From positions 1 through 51,521 of the forward strand of contig NZ_NXLY01000012.1 in the NCBI RefSeq assembly GCF_005406225.1: a stretch of DNA of 51,521 nucleotides. Reading direction: 5' to 3'. The translations under genes were made by a program, and so were the position numbers. The first letter of the stretch is position 1; every line of letters begins with the position of its first letter. Shown here piece by piece: positions 32,848 to 42,627 of this stretch. Under the pieces are notes generated by a model, which was given only the letters and a program-made list of their open reading frames with translations, was not told the origin of the DNA and ran no database searches. The DNA comes from Campylobacter taeniopygiae. Lineage in GTDB: Bacteria; Campylobacterota; Campylobacteria; Campylobacterales; Campylobacteraceae.

Positions 32848-34688
32848 TGGATTATGGGATTAATATTTGGGGGAATGAAAATTTTATTATCAAAAATGGT
32901 AAAGTTTGTATCAATCATGAAAAAAAGCCCGCTATTATTGATATCGTAAAAGATTTAAGAAATGATGGTTATAAAGGACCTTTGCTTTTAAGATTTCCAC
33001 ATTTAATCCAAAAACAAATCGAAAGTATTTATGGAAGTTTCAATAAAGCTCGTAAGGAATTTAATTACAAGGGTAAATTTAACGCGGTTTATCCTTTAAA
33101 AGTCAATCAATACCCTGGTTTTGTTAAAAATCTTGTCAGACTTGGAAAAAAGTACAATTACGGACTCGAAGCTGGTAGCAAAGCTGAACTTCTTTTAGCT
33201 ATGGCCTTTAACAATGAAGATGCTCCAATAACCGTAAATGGCTTTAAAGATAGAGAACTTATCAATATAGGTTTTATCGCAGCAGAAATGGGGCATAATA
33301 TCACTTTAACCATAGAAGGACTTAACGAACTTGAAGCGATCATTGATATAGCTAAAGAACGCTTTAAGCCTAAGCCAAATATAGGCTTAAGAGTGCGTTT
33401 GCATTCTGCTGGTGTTGGAATTTGGGCGAAAAGCGGAGGTATAAATTCTAAATTTGGACTCACTTCAACTGAACTTATAGAAGCTGTTAATTTACTTAAG
33501 AAAAATAAATTGCTAGATCAATTTACCATGATACATTTTCACTTAGGTTCTCAAATTACTGAAATTCATCCTTTAAAAAAAGCCTTAAATGAAGTTGGAA
33601 ATATCTATACTGAGCTTAGAAAAATGGGGGCAAAAAACTTAAAGTCAATCAATCTTGGCGGTGGTTTGGCTGTTGAGTATTCTCAATTTAAAAATGAAAA
33701 TAGCAGAAACTATACACTTAGAGAATATGCAAATGATGTTGTATTTATCCTTAAAAATATCGCAGAACAAAAAAGCGATTTAGAACCTGATATCTTTATA
33801 GAAAGTGGTCGTTTTATCGCAGCAAATCACGCTGTTTTAATCGCTCCTGTTTTAGAACTTTTCTCTCAAGAGTATTCTGAAGATAAACTTTTACTCAAAG
33901 AAAAAAATCCAAAGCTTATTGATGAATTATATGATCTTTTCAAAAGCATTAAGCCTTCAAATGCTTTGGAATATTTGCACGATAGTATTGATCATTTAGA
34001 AAGTATTTTAACGCTTTTTGACTTAGGATATGTGGATTTGCAAGATAGATCCAATGCTGAAATTTTAACACATCTAATCATTAAAAAAGCTATTTTGCTT
34101 TTAGGAGATAAGCAAAATCCTGCTGATTTGCTTGCCATACAAGATGAAGTACAAGAAAGATATTTGGTGAATTTTTCACTTTTTCAAAGTTTGCCTGATT
34201 TTTGGGGATTAGAACAAAATTTTCCTATCATGCCTCTTGATCATTTGGATAAAGAGCCAACAAGAAGTGCGAGTATATGGGATATCACTTGCGATAGCGA
34301 TGGTGAAATTTCATACTCTAAAGACAAACCTTTATTTTTACATGATATTGATGTAGAAAAGGAAAATTATTTCTTGGGCTTTTTTCTTGTAGGAGCTTAT
34401 CAAGAAGTGCTTGGAATGAAACACAATCTTTTTACCCATCCTACTGAAGCAATTATTAGCATTAATGAAAAAGGCTATGAAATCGAAGGGATTATAGAAG
34501 CTCAATCCATACTCGATACACTTGAAGATCTTGATTATGACATCCATGAAATTATGGATATACTCAACGAAAGAATTAGTAATTCAAAATTAGTCAATGA
34601 AAAGCAAAAAAAGCATATCCTAGGAGAACTTTACTTATTTTTAAATGATAATGGCTATTTAAAAAGCATCGATGGAAAAGAAGATTAA
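32844..34688 (+). CDS. speA: biosynthetic arginine decarboxylase
   Basis: A 614-aa PLP enzyme that turns arginine into agmatine, first step to putrescine. The PLP lysine is K86 in V-Y-P-L-K-V-N-Q. The barrel segment H-F-H-L-G-S-Q and the phosphate loop N-L-G-G-G-L-A-V-E-Y follow. Length fits the SpeA family (about 620-660). GGAG lies 8 nt before the first of two adjacent ATGs. In C. jejuni 11168, as I remember it, cysE follows; here the next gene is aspB after 132 bp with nothing between. Confidence 0.93.
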   Translation: MMDYGINIWGNENFIIKNGKVCINHEKKPAIIDIVKDLRNDGYKGPLLLRFPHLIQKQIESIYGSFNKARKEFNYKGKFNAVYPLKVNQYPGFVKNLVRLGKKYNYGLEAGSKAELLLAMAFNNEDAPITVNGFKDRELINIGFIAAEMGHNITLTIEGLNELEAIIDIAKERFKPKPNIGLRVRLHSAGVGIWAKSGGINSKFGLTSTELIEAVNLLKKNKLLDQFTMIHFHLGSQITEIHPLKKALNEVGNIYTELRKMGAKNLKSINLGGGLAVEYSQFKNENSRNYTLREYANDVVFILKNIAEQKSDLEPDIFIESGRFIAANHAVLIAPVLELFSQEYSEDKLLLKEKNPKLIDELYDLFKSIKPSNALEYLHDSIDHLESILTLFDLGYVDLQDRSNAEILTHLIIKKAILLLGDKQNPADLLAIQDEVQERYLVNFSLFQSLPDFWGLEQNFPIMPLDHLDKEPTRSASIWDITCDSDGEISYSKDKPLFLHDIDVEKENYFLGFFLVGAYQEVLGMKHNLFTHPTEAIISINEKGYEIEGIIEAQSILDTLEDLDYDIHEIMDILNERISNSKLVNEKQKKHILGELYLFLNDNGYLKSIDGKED

Positions 34689-34820
34689 ATTTTAATTTTC
34701 TTTTCTAAGTATTACCATTTTTCACGCTTTTTATTTTTTTTGTTTATTTTTTTTATCTTCTTGTCTTAAACCATACATTTTTTAGATAGAATAAAATAAA
34801 AAACAAAAAAGGAAAAATAT

Positions 34821-35990
34821 ATGCTAACTAAAAGATCACAAGTTTTAGAAGAGTCAATCACTCTAGCCATAGCTTCTCTTGCAAACGAACTAAAAGCTAA
34901 AGGCGAAGATATCATCAGTTTTTCAGCCGGAGAGCCTGATTTTGATACCCCAAAAGCTATAAAGAATGCTGCTATTGCTGCTATTGAAAAAGGTTGTGGA
35001 AAATATACGGCAGTTCCTGGCATTAAAGAAGTTTTAAAAGCTGTTCAAACTAAATTAAAAAAAGACAATGCTTTAGACTATGAAACAAGTGAAGTTGTTG
35101 TTAATGTCGGTGCTAAACATTCCCTTTTTCAATGCATAGAATGTTTAGTTGAAAAAGATGATGAAGTTATTATTCCTACGCCTTATTGGGTTAGTTATCC
35201 GGAGATGGTTAAATTTGCAGAAGGAAAACCCGTATTTATCGAGGGTTTGGAAAAAAATGGCTTTAAAATCACCGCTGAACAACTTCAAAAAGCCATCACT
35301 CCAAAAACAAAAGTTTTAATGCTAAATTCTCCATCAAATCCCATAGGTTCAATTTATAGAAAAAAAGAACTTTTAGAGATCGCTGAAATTCTAAAAAATA
35401 CAAATATCGTGGTTTTAAGCGATGAAATTTATGAAAAACTTTCTTATGATAATACCGAAATTACAGCATTTGCAAGTTTAAATGAAGACACCTTAAAACG
35501 CACTGTAACGATTAATGGGCTTAGTAAATGCGGTGCTATGCCTGGCTGGAGATTTGGTTACATGGCTAGCAAAAATAAAGAATTAATTTCTGCTGTTAAA
35601 AGATTGCAAGGGCAAAGTACTTCAAATATTTGCTCGGTTATACAATACGCCGCCATTCCTGCACTTACTGGAGAATGCGATCAAGATATAGAAACCATGC
35701 GTCAAGCCTTTGAAAAACGTCGCAACGTAGCCTTAGAGATCTTAGAAAAAATTCCAAATATCAGTTTTTATAAGCCTGAAGGTGCTTTTTATCTTTTTAT
35801 CAATATCCAAAAAATCGAAAAAGATTCTATGAAATTTTGCAAAAAATTACTCGAAGAAGAAAAAGTAGCCGTCGTTCCAGGGGTTGGTTTTGGTATGGAT
35901 GGATATTTTAGAATTTCTTATGCTACGAGTGAAGATTTGATCAAAAAAGGCCTAGAAAGAATCGCTAAATTTATAAAAAATTACAATTGA
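34821..35990 (+). CDS. aspB: aspartate aminotransferase (class I)
   Basis: A 389-aa PLP aminotransferase. It shows S-F-S-A-G-E-P-D-F-D-T-P near 33-44, N-S-P-S-N-P-I-G near 173, S-D-E-I-Y-E, and the PLP lysine K236 in N-G-L-S-K-C-G-A-M-P-G-W-R. The final arginine in F-R-I-S-Y-A binds the substrate carboxylate. It interconverts aspartate and oxaloacetate with glutamate. The ribosome site AAAGGAAA stands upstream. The end shares a terminator with the convergent gene. Confidence 0.93.
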   Translation: MLTKRSQVLEESITLAIASLANELKAKGEDIISFSAGEPDFDTPKAIKNAAIAAIEKGCGKYTAVPGIKEVLKAVQTKLKKDNALDYETSEVVVNVGAKHSLFQCIECLVEKDDEVIIPTPYWVSYPEMVKFAEGKPVFIEGLEKNGFKITAEQLQKAITPKTKVLMLNSPSNPIGSIYRKKELLEIAEILKNTNIVVLSDEIYEKLSYDNTEITAFASLNEDTLKRTVTINGLSKCGAMPGWRFGYMASKNKELISAVKRLQGQSTSNICSVIQYAAIPALTGECDQDIETMRQAFEKRRNVALEILEKIPNISFYKPEGAFYLFINIQKIEKDSMKFCKKLLEEEKVAVVPGVGFGMDGYFRISYATSEDLIKKGLERIAKFIKNYN

Positions 35991-36000
35991 TTAAATTCAT

Positions 36001-36037
36001 TGCAAATTTAATAAAAATTTATTTTGTTAAATTTGCA
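36001..36037. terminator. shared terminator of convergent genes, overlapping a stop codon
   Basis: TGCAAATTTAA (36001-36011) and TTAAATTTGCA (36027-36037) are a perfect 11-bp inverted repeat with a 15-nt A/T-rich loop. The right arm contains the last codons and TAA of the leftward gene, so the hairpin is partly coding. Confidence 0.7.
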
Positions 36038-36380
36038 CTTTAGGTTTTTTAAGAATAGCATTTATCCTTTGGATATTATCTGATTTACTCAAACTAAGTC
36101 TTATTATAGAATCTTCCAATCCGCCTAAAGAATGAGGGATATTAGCCTCTAAACTGATCATATCTAAGGTATTTAATTCCAACTTTTGCCCCTGAACTTC
36201 AAACCAAATTTTGCCGCTTAAAACTTGAACGTGTATTGCAAATGGAGCTTTATGTTCTTTCATAATGCTATCTTTAGCGAGTAAAATTTGTATTTCTTTA
36301 CTTCTTTCATCATCGATTAAAACATTGATTTTAACTTCCTTTGAAAGAAAATTTGTCGTATTCCATTGAGTTATTTTCAT
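36027..36380 (-). CDS. cupin-like small protein
   Basis: A 117-aa protein with a cupin-type strand pattern: A-P-F-A-I-H-V-Q-V-L-S-G-K-I-W-F-E-V (first cupin box) and then L-N-T-L-D-M-I-S-L-E-A-N-I-P-H-S-L (second box). H in A-I-H-V and H in I-P-H-S are possible metal ligands. The start at 36380 has AAAGGAG at good spacing; longer reading to 36422 overlaps the upstream gene. It lies 10 nt after the metallo-hydrolase, so they are probably co-transcribed. The function is unknown. Confidence 0.72.
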   Translation of the reverse strand: MKITQWNTTNFLSKEVKINVLIDDERSKEIQILLAKDSIMKEHKAPFAIHVQVLSGKIWFEVQGQKLELNTLDMISLEANIPHSLGGLEDSIIRLSLSKSDNIQRINAILKKPKVQI

Positions 36381-36390
36381 CATTTCTCCT

Positions 36391-37401
36391 TTATCTCCAC
36401 CAAAAATCCTGCTTAAATTCATCGCCTATTTTATAGCCCTCGCCCATTTTAGGCGTTATGAAGGCGATATCGAGATTTTTATACAAAAATTCTACAACCT
36501 CATTCCAAGCGTGAGTTCCCGCTAAAAATCTTCCCCAATGTATAGGCATCAAAGCCTTTGCATTGAGATCTTTTGCTTCTTGCAAAATTTGATCCGGAAA
36601 AGAATGCGAAAAAGGCCAAGCTTTGTTAAATTGACCGCTTTCAAGGCAAACAAGATCAAATTCTTTAAAATATTCTCCGATTTTTTTAAAATGCGTAAAA
36701 TATCCACCATCGCCGCTAAAAAACATTTTTTTACCCACGCTTTTAAATTCCATCACAAAAGACGCCCAAAGGGTTTTATTTTTACCATCTCCACGGCTAG
36801 AGCTATGCTGTGAAGGTGTTGCAATGATATTTAAATCATCAAATTCTATCCCATCCCACCAATCAAGCTCTATGATCTTTTTTTCACTCACTCCATAACT
36901 TTTAAGATAATTTCCCACTTTTAAAGGCGTGATGAAAAATTTCGCTCTATGCTTTAAAGCTTTTACGCTTTTTGCGTCCAAATGATCAAAATGAGAATGC
37001 GTGATGATCACTGCAAAAATTTCGCCAAAATCATCCGCACTATAAACAGGAGCATTTTTAAAAGCACGGTTGATAAAAGAAAAAGGCGAAGCGTGAGTGT
37101 TGAAAATCGGATCGATTAAGATTTTATATTTTTTAAAACTCACAAAAAGCGAAGAATGCCCCAGCCAAGCAATATGCGGGGCATCAAAATCGCTTAAGTT
37201 AGGTTTATAAAAAGGAAGTTTAAAAGGGGCAATGGCATTTTTAGGGTAAAGGTAGTAATACTTTAAAACCTCTTTAAAAGGAACTTTGAAATTCTTATAG
37301 CTTTCTTCATTTTCATTGAGAAATATTTCGTATTTCTTGCCTTGTGCTCTTTTAGCTTTGAGTCTTTCTTTGCCATCGCAAAGATCAAATTTATTTAACA
37401 T
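36391..37401 (-). CDS. metallo-beta-lactamase-fold hydrolase (UlaG/NAPE-PLD-like)
   Basis: A 336-aa protein with the zinc motif T-H-S-H-F-D-H-L-D near 134-142, W-L-G-H-S-S near 79, a later F-S-G-D-G-G-Y-F and I-H-W-G-R-F. This matches the L-ascorbate-6-P lactonase/NAPE-phospholipase-like group (MBL superfamily). The substrate cannot be told. ATG 37401 is used; ATG 37407 and GTG 37410 are also in frame. No good ribosome site is close. The start lies inside a remnant of hsdM whose TAA is at 37391-37393, which suggests that the native upstream region was replaced and that translation may depend on that remnant. Confidence 0.82.
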   Translation of the reverse strand: MLNKFDLCDGKERLKAKRAQGKKYEIFLNENEESYKNFKVPFKEVLKYYYLYPKNAIAPFKLPFYKPNLSDFDAPHIAWLGHSSLFVSFKKYKILIDPIFNTHASPFSFINRAFKNAPVYSADDFGEIFAVIITHSHFDHLDAKSVKALKHRAKFFITPLKVGNYLKSYGVSEKKIIELDWWDGIEFDDLNIIATPSQHSSSRGDGKNKTLWASFVMEFKSVGKKMFFSGDGGYFTHFKKIGEYFKEFDLVCLESGQFNKAWPFSHSFPDQILQEAKDLNAKALMPIHWGRFLAGTHAWNEVVEFLYKNLDIAFITPKMGEGYKIGDEFKQDFWWR

Positions 37402-37475
37402 AAACATCACGAAGCAGATCGTCTGCTACTCCCCATATAAAATTTATGATTGGTTGAAAACGAGCCGTATCCATA
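37391..37475 (-). pseudogene. hsdM: 5' remnant of a type I methyltransferase gene (hsdM), frameshifted
   Basis: AAGGAAAAATTTT-ATG at 37475 opens M-D-T-A-R-F-Q-P-I-I-N-F. After a five-T run the other frame continues I-W-G-V-A-D-D-L-L-R-D-V-Y-V-K to TAA at 37391. Together they match the conserved N-terminus of many HsdM proteins (A-R-F-Q-P-I-I-N-F-I-W-x-V-A-D-D). In the genuine family this is followed by G-K-Y-R-D-V-I-L-P; here it stops. One extra T breaks the frame. The ribosome site and start survive, so a short peptide may still be made. The rest of the methyltransferase is absent from this window. Confidence 0.7.
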
Positions 37476-37552
37476 AAATTTTTCCTTAAAAATAAAAAGA
37501 ATTATAGAAAAATTTTGCTAAAAGTCATTTAAAAAATATTTGAATTTTAAAG

Positions 37553-37574
37553 GCCAAGCTAAAAATAGCTTGGC
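37553..37574 (-). terminator. terminator of the hrcA-grpE-dnaK operon
   Basis: GCCAAGCTA and TAGCTTGGC form a perfect 9-bp stem with an A4 loop, 20 nt after the dnaK stop. On the minus strand it is followed by TTTAAAATTC. This is the most GC-rich hairpin in the window. Confidence 0.85.
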
Positions 37575-37593
37575 ATGAAGATAAAAGGAGGAA

Positions 37594-39462
37594 TTATTCT
37601 ACTTCAGCGTCGATAACATCGTCGTCTTTTTTCTTTTTATCGTTAGCTTGTGCGTCGTCTTTTTTATACATATTTTCAGCTAATTTGTGAGAAACTTCGC
37701 TTAAAGCTTTCATTTTACTTTCAATTTCTTCTTTACTTGAATTTTCATTTTTCAAAGTCTCTCTTAACTCATCTAAAGCTTTTTGAATATTTGCTTTTTC
37801 ATCTTCTGGAACTTTTTCTCCAAGTTCGCTTAAAGATTTTTCAACTTGATGTGCTAAGCTATCAGCTGCATTTCTTGCATCTACAGCTTCTTTGCGTTTT
37901 TTGTCTTCTTCTTTGTGAAGTTCTGCGTCTTTTACCATTTTATCGATTTCTTCTTCACTCAAGCCGCTTGAACCTGTGATTTTGATTTCTTGTGCTTTGC
38001 CTGTTGCTTTATCTTTAGCAGAAACGGTTAAAATACCATTTGCATCAATATCAAAAGTCACCTCAATTTGTGGCATACCGCGTGGTGCTGGTGGAATTCC
38101 TTCAAGGTTGAAATTTCCTAAAGATTTATTATCACGGCTGAATTCTCTTTCACCTTGTAAAACATTGATGGTTACGGCACTTTGATTGTCTTCTGCAGTT
38201 GAGAAAACTTGTTCTTTTTTGGTTGGGATGGTTGTGCCTTTTTCTATGATCTTAGTCATCACACCGCCTAAAGTTTCAATACCTAAAGAAAGTGGAGTTA
38301 CATCAAGCAAAAGTACGTCTTTAACATCACCTTTTATAACCGCACCTTGGATCGCTGCACCGATAGCTACAACTTCATCAGGATTTACAGATTTGTTAAG
38401 ATCTTTTCCAAAAGCTTTTTTAACTTCTTCTTGCACTAAAGGAACACGAGTAGATCCCCCTACCATAACGATTTCTTTAATTTCATCTTTTTTAAGCCCC
38501 GCATCATCAACCACTTCATTGATTTTAGTGATGGTTTCAGCTACTAAACTTTCAATCATGCTTTCAAATTTAGCTCTAGTGATGGTTTTTGTTAAGTGTT
38601 TTGGGCCACTTGCATCCGCTGTGATAAATGGCAAGTTGATATTGGTTTCATTAGCTGAGCTGAGTTCTTTTTTAGCGTTTTCAGCCGCTTCTTTTAAACG
38701 TTGTAAAGCCATTACATCATTTTTAAGATCGATTCCTGTTTCATTTTTAAATTCACTTGCAAGAAAATCGATTAATTTGTTATCAAAATCATCTCCACCC
38801 AAGAAAGCATTACCACCGGTTGATAAAACTTCCACTACATTATCGCCTGTTTCAAGCACAGTAACGTCAAATGTACCACCACCTAGATCATAAACAACGA
38901 TTTTTTCACTATCTTTTTTATCAAGTCCATACGCTAAAGCTGCAGCTGTTGGCTCATTGATAATCCTTAAAACGTTAAGCCCTGCGATAGTTCCAGCTTC
39001 TTTAGTTGCCTTTCTTTGCGCGTCATTAAAATAAGCAGGAACAGTGATAACTGCATCCACTACAGTTTCGCCTAAGAAAGCTTCCGCATCTTCTTTTAAT
39101 TTCATCAAAACTTTCGCTGAAATTTCTTGTGGAGTATAAATTTTTCCTGCGATCTCGATCGCACAAGCTCCATTTCTTTCAGTGATGTGGTAAGGAAGTC
39201 TGCTTTTAGCTTCTTTGGCCGCTTCTTCATTGATCATCAAACCCATAATTCTTTTTATAGAATATATAGTTTTTTCAGGATTGGTCACAGCTTGACGCTT
39301 TGCACTATCTCCAACTAAAATTTCCCCCTTATCTGTAAAAGCAACCACCGAAGGAGTTGTGTTTTTACCTTCTTTGTTTGGGATTACTTTATTTTCTCCG
39401 CGTTCATAAACAGAAACACAAGAATTGGTTGTTCCTAAATCTATACCTATAACTTTACTCAT
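37594..39462 (-). CDS. dnaK: DnaK, Hsp70 chaperone
   Basis: A 622-aa Hsp70. It begins [14 protein letters not shown], then has [23 protein letters not shown], and the linker [11 protein letters not shown] before the substrate-binding domain. The lid ends in an acidic [10 protein letters not shown] tail. It folds and protects proteins in the cytosol. Third gene of the operon, 22 nt after grpE, with AAAGGA upstream. Confidence 0.98.
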   Translation of the reverse strand: MSKVIGIDLGTTNSCVSVYERGENKVIPNKEGKNTTPSVVAFTDKGEILVGDSAKRQAVTNPEKTIYSIKRIMGLMINEEAAKEAKSRLPYHITERNGACAIEIAGKIYTPQEISAKVLMKLKEDAEAFLGETVVDAVITVPAYFNDAQRKATKEAGTIAGLNVLRIINEPTAAALAYGLDKKDSEKIVVYDLGGGTFDVTVLETGDNVVEVLSTGGNAFLGGDDFDNKLIDFLASEFKNETGIDLKNDVMALQRLKEAAENAKKELSSANETNINLPFITADASGPKHLTKTITRAKFESMIESLVAETITKINEVVDDAGLKKDEIKEIVMVGGSTRVPLVQEEVKKAFGKDLNKSVNPDEVVAIGAAIQGAVIKGDVKDVLLLDVTPLSLGIETLGGVMTKIIEKGTTIPTKKEQVFSTAEDNQSAVTINVLQGEREFSRDNKSLGNFNLEGIPPAPRGMPQIEVTFDIDANGILTVSAKDKATGKAQEIKITGSSGLSEEEIDKMVKDAELHKEEDKKRKEAVDARNAADSLAHQVEKSLSELGEKVPEDEKANIQKALDELRETLKNENSSKEEIESKMKALSEVSHKLAENMYKKDDAQANDKKKKDDDVIDAEVE

Positions 39463-39484
39463 TTTTTATCCTTTCAATTATAAT

Positions 39485-40012
39485 TTATTTTGCTACACTT
39501 ACTTTTGTTGGACGTATCACGCGATCGTTAATTTTATATCCTTTTTGTAAAACCTGCACAATACCTCCGCTTTCATGATCCGCGCTATCTACATGAAACA
39601 TCGCTTCGTGTAAATTTGGATCAAAGTCTTTTACTTCCTCTATGGTTTTAATACCATTTTTTTCAAGTTTTTTAACAAACAAATCTAAAGTATTTTGCAC
39701 TCCTTCTTTGATTTTTAAACTGATTTCATCTTTTGCTTCAACGTTTAAAGCCGCCTCTAAAGCGTCTAAAACATCAAGCAAATCTTTCGCAAAGCCTTCA
39801 TTAGCATAAAGCATTGCGGTGATTTTTTCTTTTTCCATTCTTTTTTTAATATTTTCAAATTCAGCGTTTGCACGCATATATTTATCTTTTAATTCATCGA
39901 ATTCTTTTTGCAATTTATCTTGTTCATTTTCTTCATTGCATGTATTTTCTTCTTGCAAATTTTCGCATTCTTGTGAATTTTCGTTTTCGATTTCTTGCTT
40001 TTGTTCGCTCAC
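39485..40012 (-). CDS. grpE: GrpE, nucleotide exchange factor for DnaK
   Basis: A 175-aa protein. The first 60 residues are Glu/Gln/Asn-rich and coiled, followed by the conserved [12 protein letters not shown] and the C-terminal [19 protein letters not shown]. It starts with GTG at 40012, with GGAGG 4 nt upstream inside hrcA, and overlaps hrcA by 4 nt (GTGA). Confidence 0.95.
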   Translation of the reverse strand: MSEQKQEIENENSQECENLQEENTCNEENEQDKLQKEFDELKDKYMRANAEFENIKKRMEKEKITAMLYANEGFAKDLLDVLDALEAALNVEAKDEISLKIKEGVQNTLDLFVKKLEKNGIKTIEEVKDFDPNLHEAMFHVDSADHESGGIVQVLQKGYKINDRVIRPTKVSVAK

Positions 40013-40797
40013 GCTGCCTCCTTTATTTGTTTTAGTATTTTTTTATAGTCCGTATAAACACTACCCGCTAAGATAATATTTACATCTTCGCCCAAAAATT
40101 GCCCATCTACTTTAAGCCCCATAAAACCTTCTTTAAATAAAGGTTCAAATTCTAAGCTGTCTTTAAAATAATGATGCACACCGCAATCTAAGAGCTTAAC
40201 AAATTCATCGTTTTGATAAATTTGGTAAGCCCTTTCTTCGTTACTTCTATAATAAATCAAATTCTGTCTTAAACAAGTGATCTTTTCTACAAGCTCCATG
40301 AAAGAAACTTTTAAAGCTATATTTTCTATACTGAAAAGATCAAAACCTATCAAGGTTTTTAAAAATTCCCAAGCTTCTTTGGTGTATTTTATCACAAGCT
40401 CTTCTTCTCCAAAATCCAAAACTATAAATTTGGTATTGAGATTAAAAATTTCTTTTAAGATTAAATTTCTACCTCCATAAACCAAGCAGTAAATTTCAAA
40501 TTCTTTGCTTAATTCTTTTAAAAAAACCTCGTTAGTAATATTAATTTCACTTTGTTTTTCTTTCCAAAAATTTTGCCAATAATTTTGCATCGTTAAAACG
40601 GTTGGAATTCTACCGCTGCTTATATGAAGTTGAGTGATCAATCCTTCATCGCTCAATCTTTTCAAATAAACACGTATAGTCGATGCTGGAATGCATAAAT
40701 TTAAATTAAGCTCACTAGAACCTATAGGAACATTATCTAATAAATAGGTTTCGATAATAGAATCTAAAATCAAACCTTTTTTATCGTGATTTCTCAT
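40009..40797 (-). CDS. hrcA: HrcA, heat-shock repressor
   Basis: A 262-aa repressor; it is shorter than the usual HrcA (about 340) and of the compact epsilonproteobacterial form. The N-terminal winged helix contains [26 protein letters not shown] and H-I-S-S-G-R-I-P-T. It binds CIRCE and is expected to repress this operon, as in C. jejuni. AAGGAAG lies 3-4 nt before the ATG. Confidence 0.93.
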   Translation of the reverse strand: MRNHDKKGLILDSIIETYLLDNVPIGSSELNLNLCIPASTIRVYLKRLSDEGLITQLHISSGRIPTVLTMQNYWQNFWKEKQSEINITNEVFLKELSKEFEIYCLVYGGRNLILKEIFNLNTKFIVLDFGEEELVIKYTKEAWEFLKTLIGFDLFSIENIALKVSFMELVEKITCLRQNLIYYRSNEERAYQIYQNDEFVKLLDCGVHHYFKDSLEFEPLFKEGFMGLKVDGQFLGEDVNIILAGSVYTDYKKILKQIKEAA

Positions 40798-40814
40798 GAC
40801 TTCCTTTCTTTAAA

Positions 40815-40841
40815 TTAGCACTCTCTTTTTTTAATTGCTAA
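40815..40841. promoter_or_regulatory. CIRCE operator (HrcA site)
   Basis: TTAGCACTC at 40815-40823, a 9-nt spacer, then AATTGCTAA at 40833-40841. The left arm matches the CIRCE consensus (TTAGCACTC-N9-GAGTGCTAA) fully, and the right arm has two mismatches. It starts 18 nt upstream of hrcA and overlaps the expected transcription start, the right place for repression. Confidence 0.9.
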
Positions 40842-40845
40842 AGGT

Positions 40846-40875
40846 ATTATACAACTTTGAGTGTTATTTTGTCAA
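40846..40875 (-). promoter_or_regulatory. sigma-70 promoter of the heat-shock operon
   Basis: The minus strand carries TTGACA (40870-40875), 18 nt, then TATAAT (40846-40851). Both hexamers are perfect, and the -35 is unusual for Campylobacter, where only the -10 is normally conserved. The start point would fall in the CIRCE element. Confidence 0.85.
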
Positions 40876-40973
40876 GTATATATATAAAAAAATTTACTTA
40901 ATTTAATTTAGTCTATATAACTAAAGTTTTATGAGTTAGTATTATACAATATATTTTATTAACTAATGTAAAG

Positions 40974-41004
40974 ACACATTGAAAATATAGAAATTTCAAT
41001 GTGT
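40974..41004 (-). terminator. hairpin after the FtsH-like gene
   Basis: ACACATTGAAA (40974-40984) pairs perfectly with TTTCAATGTGT (40994-41004) around a 9-nt loop, 15 nt after the stop codon. The following minus-strand sequence (CTTTACATT) is a weak T-tract. The rest of the gap to the heat-shock promoter holds no gene. Confidence 0.6.
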
Positions 41005-41019
41005 TGTTAATTTTGAAGA

Positions 41020-42624
41020 TTAAATTTGCATAAAAAGTTTGATATCTTTGTATTCGATTTTTTCTTGATCGAGTAGGAGTTCTGATAGTTTTAAAATTTT
41101 TTCTTTCATAGAGCTTAAGAATTCATCCACTTCTTTTTTATATTCTTCCAAATTAGGCTCTTCTATCATATCAAAATTAACCATATATTCTAGCAATTCT
41201 TTGATCTTTAAAAAGTCATTTTGTGAGTTTGTGTAGCTTTCATTGTAGATTAAATTCATAGCTCTAGAACCGGCTAAATAAACTTTAATGCGATTGATAA
41301 GTTCGGATTTGGATCTGATATTTTTTTCATATTCTTTAAAGCGATCTTCAATAAGCGTGAATTTTTCAAACCCTATATCAAAATAATACGCACTTAATGC
41401 CTTAGCCGCTTGATAAGTGGCTTGAATTTTCTTTTCTTCATCATTGAAAGTTAAAATTTTCTTTTTGCCTACAAGCACTTTATTTAACACTTCATAAAAG
41501 TCATTTTCTTCAACTAAAGTGCTATTTCTTCTTAAAGCATTGATCGCTGCTTCATTGACTAAAGTTTCAAGCCCTGCCCCACTAAAACCAACGCTTGCTT
41601 TAGCGATTTTGCTTAAATCAACATTGTTATTTTTATCTTTCATGTAAATTTTTAAAATTCTAAGTCTATCCCTAAAATCGGGCAAAGATAAAAAAATTCT
41701 TCTATCAAAACGCCCTGAACGCAATAAAGCTGGATCCATGAGTTCTATTTTATTGGTAGCGGCTATAACAATAACGCCGTTATTGTCCTCAAAGCCATCC
41801 ATTTGAGTTAAAAGCTGATTTAAGGTGCTATCTCTTTCAACGTTGGACATCTCACCTCTTGCTTTGCCTACTGCATCAATTTCATCGATAAAAATAATGC
41901 TTGGTGCCATCATCTTAGCCTTAGAAAAAAGCTCTCTAACTCTTTTGGCACCCATTCCAACATAAATTTCTACAAAACTAGAGCCACTTTGATAAAAAAA
42001 GGGAACTCCCGCCTCTCCGGCAACGGCTTTAGCTATGAGAGTTTTTCCTACCCCTGGAGGCCCAACCATCAAAACGCCTTTAGGCATTTTTACGCCAAAT
42101 TCTTTGTATTTCTTAGAATTTTGCAAAAAATCTACTAATTCGCTTAATTCCATTTTAACCTCATCAACACCTGCAACATCTTTAAAGGTTATGTTTGAAA
42201 TCACAGGCTTGATATTGGAACTTTCTAGTTGGGGATTTTGATTTGCACTAGATTCTTTATTAGTAGAAATTGGGTATTTTGCCATTTCTTTTTTTCTTAA
42301 AAAAGAAAGAATTAAAAAAAATAAAATGATTAAAAGAACAAAAACACTTATAAGCCATAAAGTATTGTCTTTTTTTATCTCTACTGGAACTTTAGCTAAA
42401 AGGGTTTTTAAATCGATTCCATCTTTAATAACGGCATAATTTCCTTCTTTAGTTTTTAACAAAACTTCTTCACTATCTATAATGGCTTTTTGGATTAAAT
42501 TTTGTTCCAAAAGACTTTGATAAAGACTTTCATCGATGTATTTTGGTTCGTTTTTGATGTATAAAATTCCAAAAAGAACACACAAAATCACAAAAGATAT
42601 GAGTATGATTTTTTTATTTTTCAT
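41020..42624 (-). CDS. FtsH-like membrane AAA protein lacking the protease site
   Basis: A 534-aa protein. It has membrane helices at about 5-22 and 88-108 flanking a short periplasmic part. The AAA domain carries Walker A G-P-P-G-V-G-K-T at 188-195, Walker B I-I-F-I-D-E-I-D at 243-250, and R-S-G-R-F-D-R-R at 302-309. In FtsH the next domain starts with the zinc motif H-E-A-G-H; here the aligned residues 404-408 are Y-Q-A-A-K, so both histidines and the glutamate are gone. The possible third ligand D470 remains. ATP-dependent unfolding is likely kept and peptidase activity lost. It is the last gene of the aroB-mscS-mtaB operon, 3 nt after mtaB, and corresponds to the Cj1005c position. The canonical FtsH must lie elsewhere. 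Confidence 0.9.
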   Translation of the reverse strand: MKNKKIILISFVILCVLFGILYIKNEPKYIDESLYQSLLEQNLIQKAIIDSEEVLLKTKEGNYAVIKDGIDLKTLLAKVPVEIKKDNTLWLISVFVLLIILFFLILSFLRKKEMAKYPISTNKESSANQNPQLESSNIKPVISNITFKDVAGVDEVKMELSELVDFLQNSKKYKEFGVKMPKGVLMVGPPGVGKTLIAKAVAGEAGVPFFYQSGSSFVEIYVGMGAKRVRELFSKAKMMAPSIIFIDEIDAVGKARGEMSNVERDSTLNQLLTQMDGFEDNNGVIVIAATNKIELMDPALLRSGRFDRRIFLSLPDFRDRLRILKIYMKDKNNNVDLSKIAKASVGFSGAGLETLVNEAAINALRRNSTLVEENDFYEVLNKVLVGKKKILTFNDEEKKIQATYQAAKALSAYYFDIGFEKFTLIEDRFKEYEKNIRSKSELINRIKVYLAGSRAMNLIYNESYTNSQNDFLKIKELLEYMVNFDMIEEPNLEEYKKEVDEFLSSMKEKILKLSELLLDQEKIEYKDIKLFMQI

Positions 42625-42627
42625 TTT

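Noticed and set aside
34689..34820. cysE or its remnant between speA and aspB
   Set aside because: The 132-bp spacer is AT-rich and shows no acetyltransferase-like reading.
38186..38893. Long open frame on the plus strand inside dnaK
   Set aside because: It is the antisense of a conserved dnaK region, has no ribosome site and no recognisable product.
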